In this document: piece after piece, positions 1-5,330 of the stretch
Numbering within the stretch: position 1 is the stretch's first letter
How the letters are laid out: each line of letters starts with the position of its first letter
NCBI GenBank assembly: GCA_023262195.1
Contig: JALRDM010000160.1
Coordinates: 1 to 6,924 of the forward strand
Reading direction: 5' to 3'
From: Salibacteraceae bacterium
Lineage (GTDB): Bacteria > Bacteroidota > Bacteroidia > Flavobacteriales_G > Salibacteraceae
Length of the DNA stretch: 6,924 nucleotides
The notes under the pieces: generated by a model
The model's database searches: none
Told to the model about the DNA's origin: nothing
The model's input: the letters and a program-made list of their open reading frames with translations, nothing else
Position numbers and translations under genes: made by a program

Positions 1-711
1 TCGAATGCCTGCTCTTTCAGCTAGGTCTCTGATTATGTAAAAGATCATCACACGGCTCAGCTTTGAACCACGCCTATTTAAAAAGACAAAGTCTTGCATG
101 TTTGGCGCAATTGGAATGTGTACTCGCACATTCTCAACGTAATTATTTATGCTCTTTATTGCTTCATCGTGTATTGGAATGAGCCGCTCCTTATTTCCTT
201 TTCCAACGACCTTAATGTATCCTTCTTTGAGATATAAGTTCGACAACAACAGTGTAACCAGTTCAGACACTCGTAACCCGCAAGCGTACATCGTTTCAAT
301 AATGGCGCGATTGCGTTCACCCTCCGGTTTGCTGCGATCAATACTGGCCAGCATCGACTCTATTTCTGCGTTGTTTAAGGTGTCTGGTAATGACCTACCT
401 ATTTTTGGAGCCTCCAGTAGTTCTGTTGGGTTCGAGTCAATCTCACCTTCCGATTCTAGATATTGAAAAAAGGCTTTAACTCCACTTATTATACGAGCTT
501 GGGAATAGGTAGCTAATCCCATCTCAACCAGTGTTTTTACAAAAGATTGCAAGTGCTTGAGCTTAACCTTTGATGGTGCCCCAATACTTTCAACCTCGGC
601 ATAAGAACTTAGTTTATCAACATCGCGGAGGTATGCATCAACGCTGTTTTCGCTAAGGGTTCGCTCTAATCTCAGGTAGGCCTTAAATCCTTTTTTGTGT
701 GAATCCCACAT
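1..711 (-). CDS. xerD: Site-specific tyrosine recombinase XerD (3' end beyond window)
   Basis: My translation of the minus strand gives an uninterrupted 237-codon frame from the ATG at 709-711 to the window edge. The family is about 300 residues, so roughly 60 C-terminal residues lie outside. Residues 1-95 form the SAM-like core-binding domain (a helical 'AYLRLERTLSENSVDAYLRD' stretch near residues 11-30). The catalytic domain starts near residue 110 and shows the first active-site arginine in ACGLRVSEL (R147) and the beta-hairpin lysine in VVGKGNKER (K171), matching R148 and K172 of E. coli XerD. The HxLRH, His/Trp and Tyr nucleophile motifs would lie beyond the edge. XerD with XerC resolves chromosome dimers at dif during division. 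The start is the first ATG after an in-frame TGA, and it gives the usual N-terminal length. XerC or another Xer paralogue is the main alternative. It is cut by the window, not visibly broken. Confidence 0.93.
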   Translation of the reverse strand, partial: MWDSHKKGFKAYLRLERTLSENSVDAYLRDVDKLSSYAEVESIGAPSKVKLKHLQSFVKTLVEMGLATYSQARIISGVKAFFQYLESEGEIDSNPTELLEAPKIGRSLPDTLNNAEIESMLASIDRSKPEGERNRAIIETMYACGLRVSELVTLLLSNLYLKEGYIKVVGKGNKERLIPIHDEAIKSINNYVENVRVHIPIAPNMQDFVFLNRRGSKLSRVMIFYIIRDLAERAGIR

Positions 712-798
712 CTTGATGGTGAAGGTGCGTATTTCTGCTTTTCAATCAAATCGCGACCGAATGGGTTATACAAGCTAAAGCGTTTATATTTTCGAACT
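712..798. promoter_or_regulatory. Divergent xerD/aroQ intergenic promoter region
   Basis: These 87 bases separate two genes transcribed away from each other, so promoters for both must lie here or overlap the gene starts. On the plus strand TATATTTT at 785-792 resembles the Bacteroidota -7 element TAnnTTTG, but no good -33 TTTG lies at the expected spacing, and it would leave almost no 5' leader before aroQ. On the minus strand I see no convincing match. There is no Shine-Dalgarno sequence before either start codon, as is normal in this phylum. The promoter assignment rests on gene orientation, not on a clear motif. Confidence 0.35.
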
Positions 799-1221
799 AT
801 GAAGATTGCCATTGTAAACGGTCCCAACATGAATTTGTTAGGATCGCGTGAGCCTGATATTTATGGCCATGAAAGCTTTGAGACATACCTTGCGAAACTC
901 AAAGATGAGTTTACAGATGTAGAGATCGAATATGTGCAGAGCAACGTGGAGGGCGAATTGGTGACGCAGCTTCAAAAACTGGCCGCTTCAAAGGTTGAGG
1001 GTATTTTAATCAATGCCGGAGCTTATACACATACTTCGGTGGCGATAGCTGATACGATAGCCGCCATTGCTGTGCCGTGCATCGAAATACACATTAGCAA
1101 TATCTTCAAACGAGAAGACTTTCGCCATGTGAGCTATTTGGGTAGCGCTTGTGTTGGCAGCATAAGCGGGTTTGGAATGGACAGTTATCGATTGGGAATT
1201 CTTCAGTTTTTGAAAAGCTGA
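799..1221 (+). CDS. aroQ: 3-dehydroquinate dehydratase, type II
   Basis: This enzyme dehydrates 3-dehydroquinate to 3-dehydroshikimate, the third step of the cytoplasmic shikimate pathway to aromatic amino acids. The 140-residue length is right for the type II, flavodoxin-like dodecameric family. The N-terminal NGPNMNLLGSREPDIYG holds Asn10, Arg17 of the mobile lid and the catalytic Tyr22. NAGAYTHTS (72-80) supplies the active-site Asn72 and His78. The IEIHISN block (95-101) and the following REDFRHVS supply the catalytic His98, Ser100 and the substrate-binding region. All key residues are present. The ATG at 799 gives the canonical 'MKIAIVNGPN' start. It is divergent from xerD, an arrangement common in Bacteroidota, and is followed after 10 bp by an RNA methyltransferase, probably on the same transcript. 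Confidence 0.97.
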   Translation: MKIAIVNGPNMNLLGSREPDIYGHESFETYLAKLKDEFTDVEIEYVQSNVEGELVTQLQKLAASKVEGILINAGAYTHTSVAIADTIAAIAVPCIEIHISNIFKREDFRHVSYLGSACVGSISGFGMDSYRLGILQFLKS

Positions 1222-1231
1222 CTTGCCGATT

Positions 1232-1993
1232 ATGATTGAAATCAGCAGCTTCTCAAATCCTCGATATAAGTTCTTTAAATCACTAGCCAAATCGCGCAAT
1301 CGTAAGAAGGAAGCATTGTTCGTCATGGAGGGTAGGGAAGAGCTCGATATGGCCCATTCCAAGTCGATACGCCCGCAATCCGTATTGTTTAGCGAATCTT
1401 ACATCAAGGCAGAGGAATTGACGGAACGCTATGGGTACGAGATAGACTTGATATGCCTAACAAAACCGCTGTTTGATGAATTGACTTATCAAAATGTGCC
1501 GGGCAATTACATAGGCATTTTTAAAACTTGGCATCGAAGCCTTGATGAACTTAAACCAGATCAGGTAACAGTGGTTTTAGAGTCTCCAGAAAAACCTGGA
1601 AACCTTGGCGCCATATTGAGGACATGCGAAGCCGCTGGAATCACGAACGTTTTAGTCACCGATGCGGAAATCGACCTTTTCAACCCGAATGTAATTCGGA
1701 ATAGTAGAGGAGCATTCTTGAGTGTTAATGCGGTATTTTGTTCAAATGGCGAGGCACTGGATTGGTTGGGCCAAAACAAAATCAAGGTCTATGCAACATC
1801 AATTGCCCCAAACAGTATTGATTATAGACAGGCTTTGAAGGGTGGTCCATTGGCGTACGTATTTGGTTCAGAGGCTAAAGGTATCAGCGAGTTCTGGAAA
1901 GAATCTGCACAAGCCATCACCATTCCAATGAAGGGAACGTTAGACTCCTTGAACCTCTCGGTAGCTGTCGGTATTGTTTTGTTTAATCAATAG
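1232..1993 (+). CDS. TrmH/SpoU-family RNA 2'-O-ribose methyltransferase
   Basis: This is a SAM-dependent methyltransferase of the SPOUT superfamily, predicted to methylate the 2'-OH of a ribose in rRNA or tRNA. Residues about 25-100 form the L30e-like substrate-binding domain, with the typical 'F(V)xEG' turn near residue 33. The C-terminal trefoil-knot domain shows all three motifs: EKPGNLGAILRTCEAAG (about 120-136, with the conserved Asn and Arg), VFGSEAKGIS (about 210-219) and IPMKGTLDSLNLSVA (231-245). The 253-residue length is typical. I start at the ATG at 1232 rather than the in-frame TTG at 1223, because TTG starts are rare and would leave one base after aroQ. The chain stops just after motif 3 (SVAVGIVLFNQ), lacking the short basic end (often '..RQR') common in relatives. 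The target nucleotide cannot be told from sequence. RlmB and TrmH are both possible, so no symbol is given. Confidence 0.92.
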   Translation: MIEISSFSNPRYKFFKSLAKSRNRKKEALFVMEGREELDMAHSKSIRPQSVLFSESYIKAEELTERYGYEIDLICLTKPLFDELTYQNVPGNYIGIFKTWHRSLDELKPDQVTVVLESPEKPGNLGAILRTCEAAGITNVLVTDAEIDLFNPNVIRNSRGAFLSVNAVFCSNGEALDWLGQNKIKVYATSIAPNSIDYRQALKGGPLAYVFGSEAKGISEFWKESAQAITIPMKGTLDSLNLSVAVGIVLFNQ

Positions 1994-2000
1994 AGCGAAA

Positions 2001-2321
2001 ATGTTTTGTGTCGTCTATCAGATAAAAATCAAACCTGATTCCAAGCATAGGATTCGGGATTTCATCGAAGCGTGGTCTGAGATGACGAATCGGATTAAAA
2101 AATATGAGGGCGGTTTGGGTTCTCGGTTGCACCGCGTTAATGAGTTGGAATATATTGCCTACGCTCAGTGGCCCGACCGCGAAACCTGGGAAGCATCTGG
2201 CGATCACCTGCCACCAAGCGCTGAGCAAGCCCGCTCGGTTATGAAGTCTTGCTATGCTTCCTTTACTGCGATTCACACTATGGATATGATCAAAGACCAG
2301 TTGGATTCCATAAAAAAGTGA
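2001..2321 (+). CDS. Small ABM-like dimeric alpha/beta-barrel protein
   Basis: The 106-residue protein has the order expected for an antibiotic-biosynthesis-monooxygenase (ABM) domain: strand MFCVVYQIKIKP (1-12), helix 14-34, the GGLGSRLHR strand with its preceding 'YEGG' turn (35-45), strand EYIAYAQWPDRETWEAS (50-66), and a second helix through residues 72-90. ABM proteins are small cofactor-free dimers, including quinol monooxygenases, haem-degrading enzymes and many of unknown role. Nothing here fixes the substrate. The start is the ATG at 2001; an upstream in-frame start at 1974 would overlap the methyltransferase and add unrelated residues. The gene follows that methyltransferase by 7 bp, so co-transcription with aroQ and the methyltransferase is likely, though no functional link is evident. 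A non-enzymatic stress-responsive A/B-barrel protein is the main alternative. Confidence 0.72.
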   Translation: MFCVVYQIKIKPDSKHRIRDFIEAWSEMTNRIKKYEGGLGSRLHRVNELEYIAYAQWPDRETWEASGDHLPPSAEQARSVMKSCYASFTAIHTMDMIKDQLDSIKK

Positions 2322-2371
2322 GACCAAAATCTCATACTGATTTACCTTTTTATCATTTCAAACCAATGAAG

Positions 2372-2403
2372 TTGTTAAGCTTCTCAATTTGTCTATATAA
2401 TTG
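2372..2403 (+). promoter_or_regulatory. Possible Bacteroidota-type promoter for the Kazal lipoprotein
   Basis: TTG at 2372-2374 (within GTTGTTAAG) and TATAATTG at 2396-2403 are 21 bases apart. This fits the primary sigma factor pattern of Bacteroidota (-33 TTTG, -7 TAnnTTTG) with one mismatch in each element. The transcript would start near 2408-2410, just before the ATG cluster at 2413-2424. That argues against the in-frame TTG at 2401 as the start codon. It was found by eye in AT-rich DNA, where chance matches are common. Confidence 0.3.
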
Positions 2404-2412
2404 GCGTTTACC

Positions 2413-2643
2413 ATGATCATGATGAAATATTTTCTTTCAGGTATAATTTGCTTTGCGGCTATAGCGCTTCAGAGCTGTTCTGGCGATTGCTCACAACCTA
2501 CACCTCAATATTGCGAGGTAATTGATTATGATGAAAACTTCTATCAACCAGTATGCGGTTGCGATGGAGAAACCTACACCAATGTGGCCGTAGCAGAGTG
2601 TAAATATGGGATTCTCGACCATTTTCCTGGGGAGTGCGACTAA
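2413..2643 (+). CDS. Small Kazal-domain lipoprotein
   Basis: This is a predicted secreted lipoprotein of 76 residues, or 73-74 if translation begins at the ATGs at 2419 or 2422. The N-terminus has a Lys, a hydrophobic core (FLSGIICFAAIA, 7-18) and a lipobox-like LQSC with the lipidated cysteine at C22. The mature part is a bacterial Kazal-like domain: YCEVIDYDENFYQPVCGCDGE-type spacing (residues 33-53), then TYTN and a closing GEC (C75). Kazal domains in eukaryotes inhibit serine proteases; in Bacteroidota such short lipoproteins are common and mostly uncharacterised. Cysteines are at 26, 34, 48, 50, 63 and 75. The usual fourth Kazal cysteine, two residues after the Asn of TYxN, is Ala59 here, while C63 sits four residues later. 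The gene stands alone between two operons. Protease inhibition is an inference from the fold only. Confidence 0.8.
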   Translation: MIMMKYFLSGIICFAAIALQSCSGDCSQPTPQYCEVIDYDENFYQPVCGCDGETYTNVAVAECKYGILDHFPGECD

Positions 2644-2689
2644 CAATACTTTTTAAATATCTCGTCTTTTTGTATAAAGAAGTGGTCTA

Positions 2690-2719
2690 TTAATCGTAAT
2701 ATTGCAATTAAACGATTAA
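2690..2719. promoter_or_regulatory. Putative ArsR operator, 30-bp dyad
   Basis: The sequence is symmetric about 2704/2705. Outer arms TTAATCGT (2690-2697) and ACGATTAA (2712-2719) are perfect reverse complements, and the core ATTGCAAT (2701-2708) is a perfect palindrome on the same centre; only the three bases on each side between them (aat/taa) do not pair. Twenty-four of 30 positions are symmetric. A -7-like TAATATTG (2697-2704) lies inside it, with a TTTTTG at 2667-2672 somewhat too far upstream to be an ideal -33. The site ends 4 bp before the arsR ATG. Position and symmetry fit autorepression by an ArsR/SmtB dimer that would block transcription until metalloid binds. Confidence 0.6.
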
Positions 2720-2723
2720 AGGA

Positions 2724-3053
2724 ATGGGATTAGTCAAATCCGAAATATTTTCCGACCAACAAAACGAAATTGCATCATTGGCAAAAGCCTTTGGTCACCC
2801 TGCACGGGTAGCTATTTTACAGCATTTATTCAGTATTAATGCCTGTGTTTGCGGTGAGCTGGTTGAAGAGATTGGCCTAGCGCAGGCCACTATATCACAG
2901 CATTTGAAAGAACTCAAAAGCATGGGGCTGATCAAAGGAAGCATTGAAGGTACCAGCATGTGTTATTGCATCGATAAAGAGAACTGGTCTAAAATGAAAA
3001 GCCGCGTGAGTGATTTCTTGAATCAAGACTTGAAGGTTAGTGATTGCTGCTGA
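2724..3053 (+). CDS. arsR: ArsR/SmtB-family metalloregulatory repressor
   Basis: This 109-residue winged-helix repressor has the family layout. A leading helix runs to LAKAFGHPARVAILQHL (19-35), then come the recognition region ACVCGELVEEIGLAQATISQ (40-59) ending in SQHLKEL, and the wing (GLIKGSIEGTSMCYCI, 68-83). The C41-V-C43 pair at the start of helix 3 is in the place of the ELCVCDL As(III)/Sb(III) site of E. coli ArsR. Further cysteines C80, C82 and the terminal C108-C109 may add thiol ligands. This points to metalloid sensing rather than the alpha-5 Zn site of SmtB. The start ATG is preceded directly by AAAGGA, too close to act as a normal Shine-Dalgarno. The upstream dyad is a likely self-binding site. 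Two downstream genes on the same strand probably form its regulon. The inducer (As, Sb or another thiophilic ion) is inferred. Confidence 0.9.
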   Translation: MGLVKSEIFSDQQNEIASLAKAFGHPARVAILQHLFSINACVCGELVEEIGLAQATISQHLKELKSMGLIKGSIEGTSMCYCIDKENWSKMKSRVSDFLNQDLKVSDCC

Positions 3054-3089
3054 TTCCACCGCCACATCTAATGAATTAAATAGAGAATA

Positions 3090-3557
3090 ATGAAATTATC
3101 CGAAGTAAAGCAGGCCTTGAGTGGCCTCGATAAAATCACATTTAAACTACCCAATGGAGCCAAGGTTCCTGCTCATTTTCACGTTACCGAAGTAGGTAAA
3201 ATCACCAAGGATTTTATCGATTGTGGCGGAACCACGCGCAGCGAGTCTGTAGTGAACTTTCAGCTTTGGAGTAGCATAGACTTTAACCATCGCCTACATG
3301 CAGACAAACTACTGAATATCATTGAGCTATCAGAGTCAAAACTTGGCTTGGAAGATGCAGAAATCGAAGTAGAGTATCAAGCTGAAACCATTGGTAAATA
3401 CGGCCTGGCGTTCGATGGGACAAATTTCGTGCTTACATCTAAGCAAACCGATTGCTTGGCAAAAGACAATTGTGGAATCCCGGTGATGAAACCAAAGGTG
3501 AAACTGGCCGATATCCATTCTAGTAGTTCGTGCGCTCCAGGGTCAGGTTGTTGCTAA
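3090..3557 (+). CDS. DUF6428-family protein with cysteine-rich tail
   Basis: I recognise this 155-residue protein as DUF6428, a family seen in Bacteroidota ars-type clusters whose biochemical role I do not know. Visible blocks are FKLPNGAKVPAHFHVTEVG (18-36), with His29 and His31, then DFIDCGGTTRSE (41-52), a Trp/His segment (NFQLWSSIDFNHRLH, 56-70), EVEYQAETIGKYGL (93-106), and TDCLAKDNCGIP (120-131, C122 and C128). A Ser-rich linker leads to the terminus CAPGSGCC (C148, C154, C155). There is no signal peptide or membrane segment, so it is probably cytoplasmic. The conserved His and Cys suggest metal or metalloid binding, but that is inference. It follows arsR by 36 bp and overlaps the next gene by one base (TAATG), which indicates an operon. 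Confidence 0.82.
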   Translation: MKLSEVKQALSGLDKITFKLPNGAKVPAHFHVTEVGKITKDFIDCGGTTRSESVVNFQLWSSIDFNHRLHADKLLNIIELSESKLGLEDAEIEVEYQAETIGKYGLAFDGTNFVLTSKQTDCLAKDNCGIPVMKPKVKLADIHSSSSCAPGSGCC

Positions 3558-4192
3558 TGCCCATTGAATTGTTTACCTCGCTATCAAACTATATTGAAAG
3601 TCTTTCAATAGAAGATGTGTCTCTTGAACGCAGACAAGTCTTGAGTCAATTATCGACCTATACTGAAACTAAGCTTTCTGAAAACGATACTCAAGAAATA
3701 CATCTGAATTTTATCTGCACACACAACTCGCGCAGGAGCCATTTAGCCCAAATATGGGCTCAAACGTTGGCTGCTTACAATAAGTTGGATCGGATAAAAG
3801 CCTACTCTGGCGGCACCGAGGCCACAGAGGTCTACGGTCAGGTTATTGCCACACTTCAGAAGATTGGTTTTGAAATAATAAAAACGGGGAGTGGAGCGAA
3901 TCCAGAGTACCGAATTTCTTTTTCTAAAGAACGGCCTCCCATCCAAGCTTTTTCCAAACGTTGGGATGATACAGCGAATCCATCTAGTGGATTTGCTGCG
4001 GTTATGACCTGTTCGCATGCCGATAAAAACTGCCCTTTCATAACAGGTGCAGACGCTCGTATTTCTATTACATACGATGATCCTAAGGAATTTGACGATT
4101 CACCAATCAAGGCAGAAATGTACGAAGAGCGAAGTCGGCAGATTGCCACTGAGATGAAGTACGTTTTCGCAATGGTGAAAACTATCAGTTAG
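3557..4192 (+). CDS. LMW protein-tyrosine-phosphatase / arsenate-reductase-like protein
   Basis: The 211-residue protein carries the phosphate-binding loop of low-molecular-weight tyrosine phosphatases and thioredoxin-type arsenate reductases: FICTHNSRRS (52-61), with nucleophile C54 and R60 in C-x5-R. YDDPKEFD (173-180) supplies the Asp-Pro expected of the general acid. SGGTEATEVYG (84-94) and TCSHADKNCPF (151-161; C152, C159) are further family-like blocks. An N-terminal extension of about 48 residues precedes the catalytic domain and is absent from the shortest relatives. The ATG at 3557 overlaps the previous stop (TAATG); a GTG at 3530 would extend into DUF6428 and looks spurious. In an arsR operon the likely role is reduction of arsenate to arsenite, but phosphatase activity on protein or small molecules cannot be excluded. 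C152 or C159 could serve as a resolving cysteine. Confidence 0.85.
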   Translation: MPIELFTSLSNYIESLSIEDVSLERRQVLSQLSTYTETKLSENDTQEIHLNFICTHNSRRSHLAQIWAQTLAAYNKLDRIKAYSGGTEATEVYGQVIATLQKIGFEIIKTGSGANPEYRISFSKERPPIQAFSKRWDDTANPSSGFAAVMTCSHADKNCPFITGADARISITYDDPKEFDDSPIKAEMYEERSRQIATEMKYVFAMVKTIS

Positions 4193-4261
4193 CGTTTCAT
4201 AAGAGATTATCGCGGACCACTATTTTAGTTGAGAATCTAATCAAGCTTAAATAGAAACACT

Positions 4262-5329
4262 ATGGCGCGATTTATTGCAAAGTTGAAATCTGAAATAGGG
4301 GAGTCACCATATGAGCTGAGATATCGGGGGCGACAGACAAGTGAGCCCGTATTGATGCGGGTGATTGACTACAATAAAAACTCCTTAAAGGAAGCTACAC
4401 TCAAAGAGTTTGTAGAAATCAACGGATACAAAAACACCGAAACGGTAACCTGGCTCAATGTTGACGGACTGAACGACTCCGACTTAGTAAAGCAAATTGG
4501 AGAGGTTTTTAAACTAGACCGTATGATTTTGAGTGATGTGATGAACGTGTCAAGTCGAGCAAAAGTTCAGGAGTACGAAGAGTGTCTGTATGCCTCAGTT
4601 AAAATGATTCAGCTGAATGAGGACACCAAAGAAATCAACATTGAAAATCTCTCGCTAGTGATTCTAAACCGGCTATTGATTTCTTTTCAAGAACGGAAAG
4701 GCGATGTGTTTGAGCCTGTGCGTGAGCGTATTAGAAAGCAAAAGCCTAAAATCATCAGCTCAAAAACCGATTACCTAGCCTTTGCTTTGCTCGATGTGGT
4801 GATCGACAACTATATCTATATACTGTCGGTACTAGGAGAACAAATTGAGAATTTAGAAGACGAGTTAATCGAAGATCCATCGCGTGATATGCTAGAGCGC
4901 ATTAGTGATCTAAAGCGAGAAATTAGTTTTATGCGTAGGAATATCGGTCCAGCCAGAGAAATGATACTTGCCATGGGTAAGATTGATTCGGAGTTTATTG
5001 ATGATGACAATACGAGTGTGCACTGGAGAGAGCTACAAGACAATATCACCCTCGCCATTGAAACTGTCGATGGATATCGAGATATGTTAACGGATATGAT
5101 GAATATCTATCATACTACGGTGAGTACAAAGCTCAATGACGTCATGAAATTTCTTACGGTATTCTCAGTGGTATTTATCCCGATTACCTTCATCGCAGGC
5201 ATTTATGGTACCAATTTCGAATACATCCCTGAACTCAGGTATGAGAATGGCTACTTTGTAATGTGGGGAGTTATTCTACTCGTGGCCGGAGGTATGATTA
5301 CCTATTTCAAAATGAAAAAGTGGTTTTAG
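4262..5329 (+). CDS. corA: CorA-family Mg2+/Co2+ transport channel (GTN variant)
   Basis: CorA proteins are homopentameric inner-membrane channels for Mg2+, also passing Co2+ and Ni2+. The 355-residue length is normal. Residues 1-240 form the cytoplasmic alpha/beta funnel (TVTWLNVDGLND near 60-71, FKLDRMILSDVMN near 83-95). A long stalk helix (about 240-294) leads to transmembrane helix 1 (FLTVFSVVFIPITFIAGIY, 297-315), and transmembrane helix 2 spans about 331-349. The chain ends in the typical basic KMKKWF. The universal periplasmic signature YGMNF reads YGTNF, with G316-T317-N318 encoded at 5207-5215. A 69-bp gap precedes it, so it may have its own promoter, though none is clear. Its stop is one base from the oppositely oriented blh stop. 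Family assignment is firm; ion preference is not, because of the signature change. Confidence 0.94.
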   Translation: MARFIAKLKSEIGESPYELRYRGRQTSEPVLMRVIDYNKNSLKEATLKEFVEINGYKNTETVTWLNVDGLNDSDLVKQIGEVFKLDRMILSDVMNVSSRAKVQEYEECLYASVKMIQLNEDTKEINIENLSLVILNRLLISFQERKGDVFEPVRERIRKQKPKIISSKTDYLAFALLDVVIDNYIYILSVLGEQIENLEDELIEDPSRDMLERISDLKREISFMRRNIGPAREMILAMGKIDSEFIDDDNTSVHWRELQDNITLAIETVDGYRDMLTDMMNIYHTTVSTKLNDVMKFLTVFSVVFIPITFIAGIYGTNFEYIPELRYENGYFVMWGVILLVAGGMITYFKMKKWF

Positions 5330-5330
5330 C

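Noticed and set aside
149..466. A 105-codon plus-strand open frame opposite xerD
   Set aside because: It lies wholly antisense to a clear XerD coding sequence with conserved catalytic motifs, and its translation has no recognisable domain.
1..711. xerD as part of a mobile element or integron
   Set aside because: The residues match housekeeping XerD, it sits beside aroQ as in other Bacteroidota, and no terminal repeats or cargo genes are visible.
1223..1231. TTG start adding three residues to the RNA methyltransferase
   Set aside because: The ATG at 1232 is the stronger codon and gives the normal family N-terminus.
1006..1362. A 118-codon minus-strand open frame across the aroQ/methyltransferase junction
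   Set aside because: It is antisense to two well-supported genes and its product looks like nothing known.
1983..2327. A 114-codon minus-strand open frame opposite the ABM-like gene
   Set aside because: The plus-strand frame has the ABM fold pattern and operon spacing; the minus frame is a shadow of it.
2319..2334. Hairpin TGAGA-ccaaaa-TCTCA at the end of the ABM-like gene
   Set aside because: The stem is only 5 bp, AT-rich, and no T-tract follows directly, so I do not call it a terminator.
2665..2680. Hairpin TCTTT/AAAGA after the Kazal gene
   Set aside because: A 5-bp AT-only stem of this kind is expected by chance in this AT-rich stretch.
3856..4149. Minus-strand open frames (also 3743-4018) opposite the phosphatase-like gene
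   Set aside because: They overlap each other and the conserved catalytic domain on the other strand, and show no domain.
4193..4261. Promoter for corA in the 69-bp gap
   Set aside because: A TTG at 4229-4231 has no TAnnTTTG-like element at a suitable distance, so no site is called.
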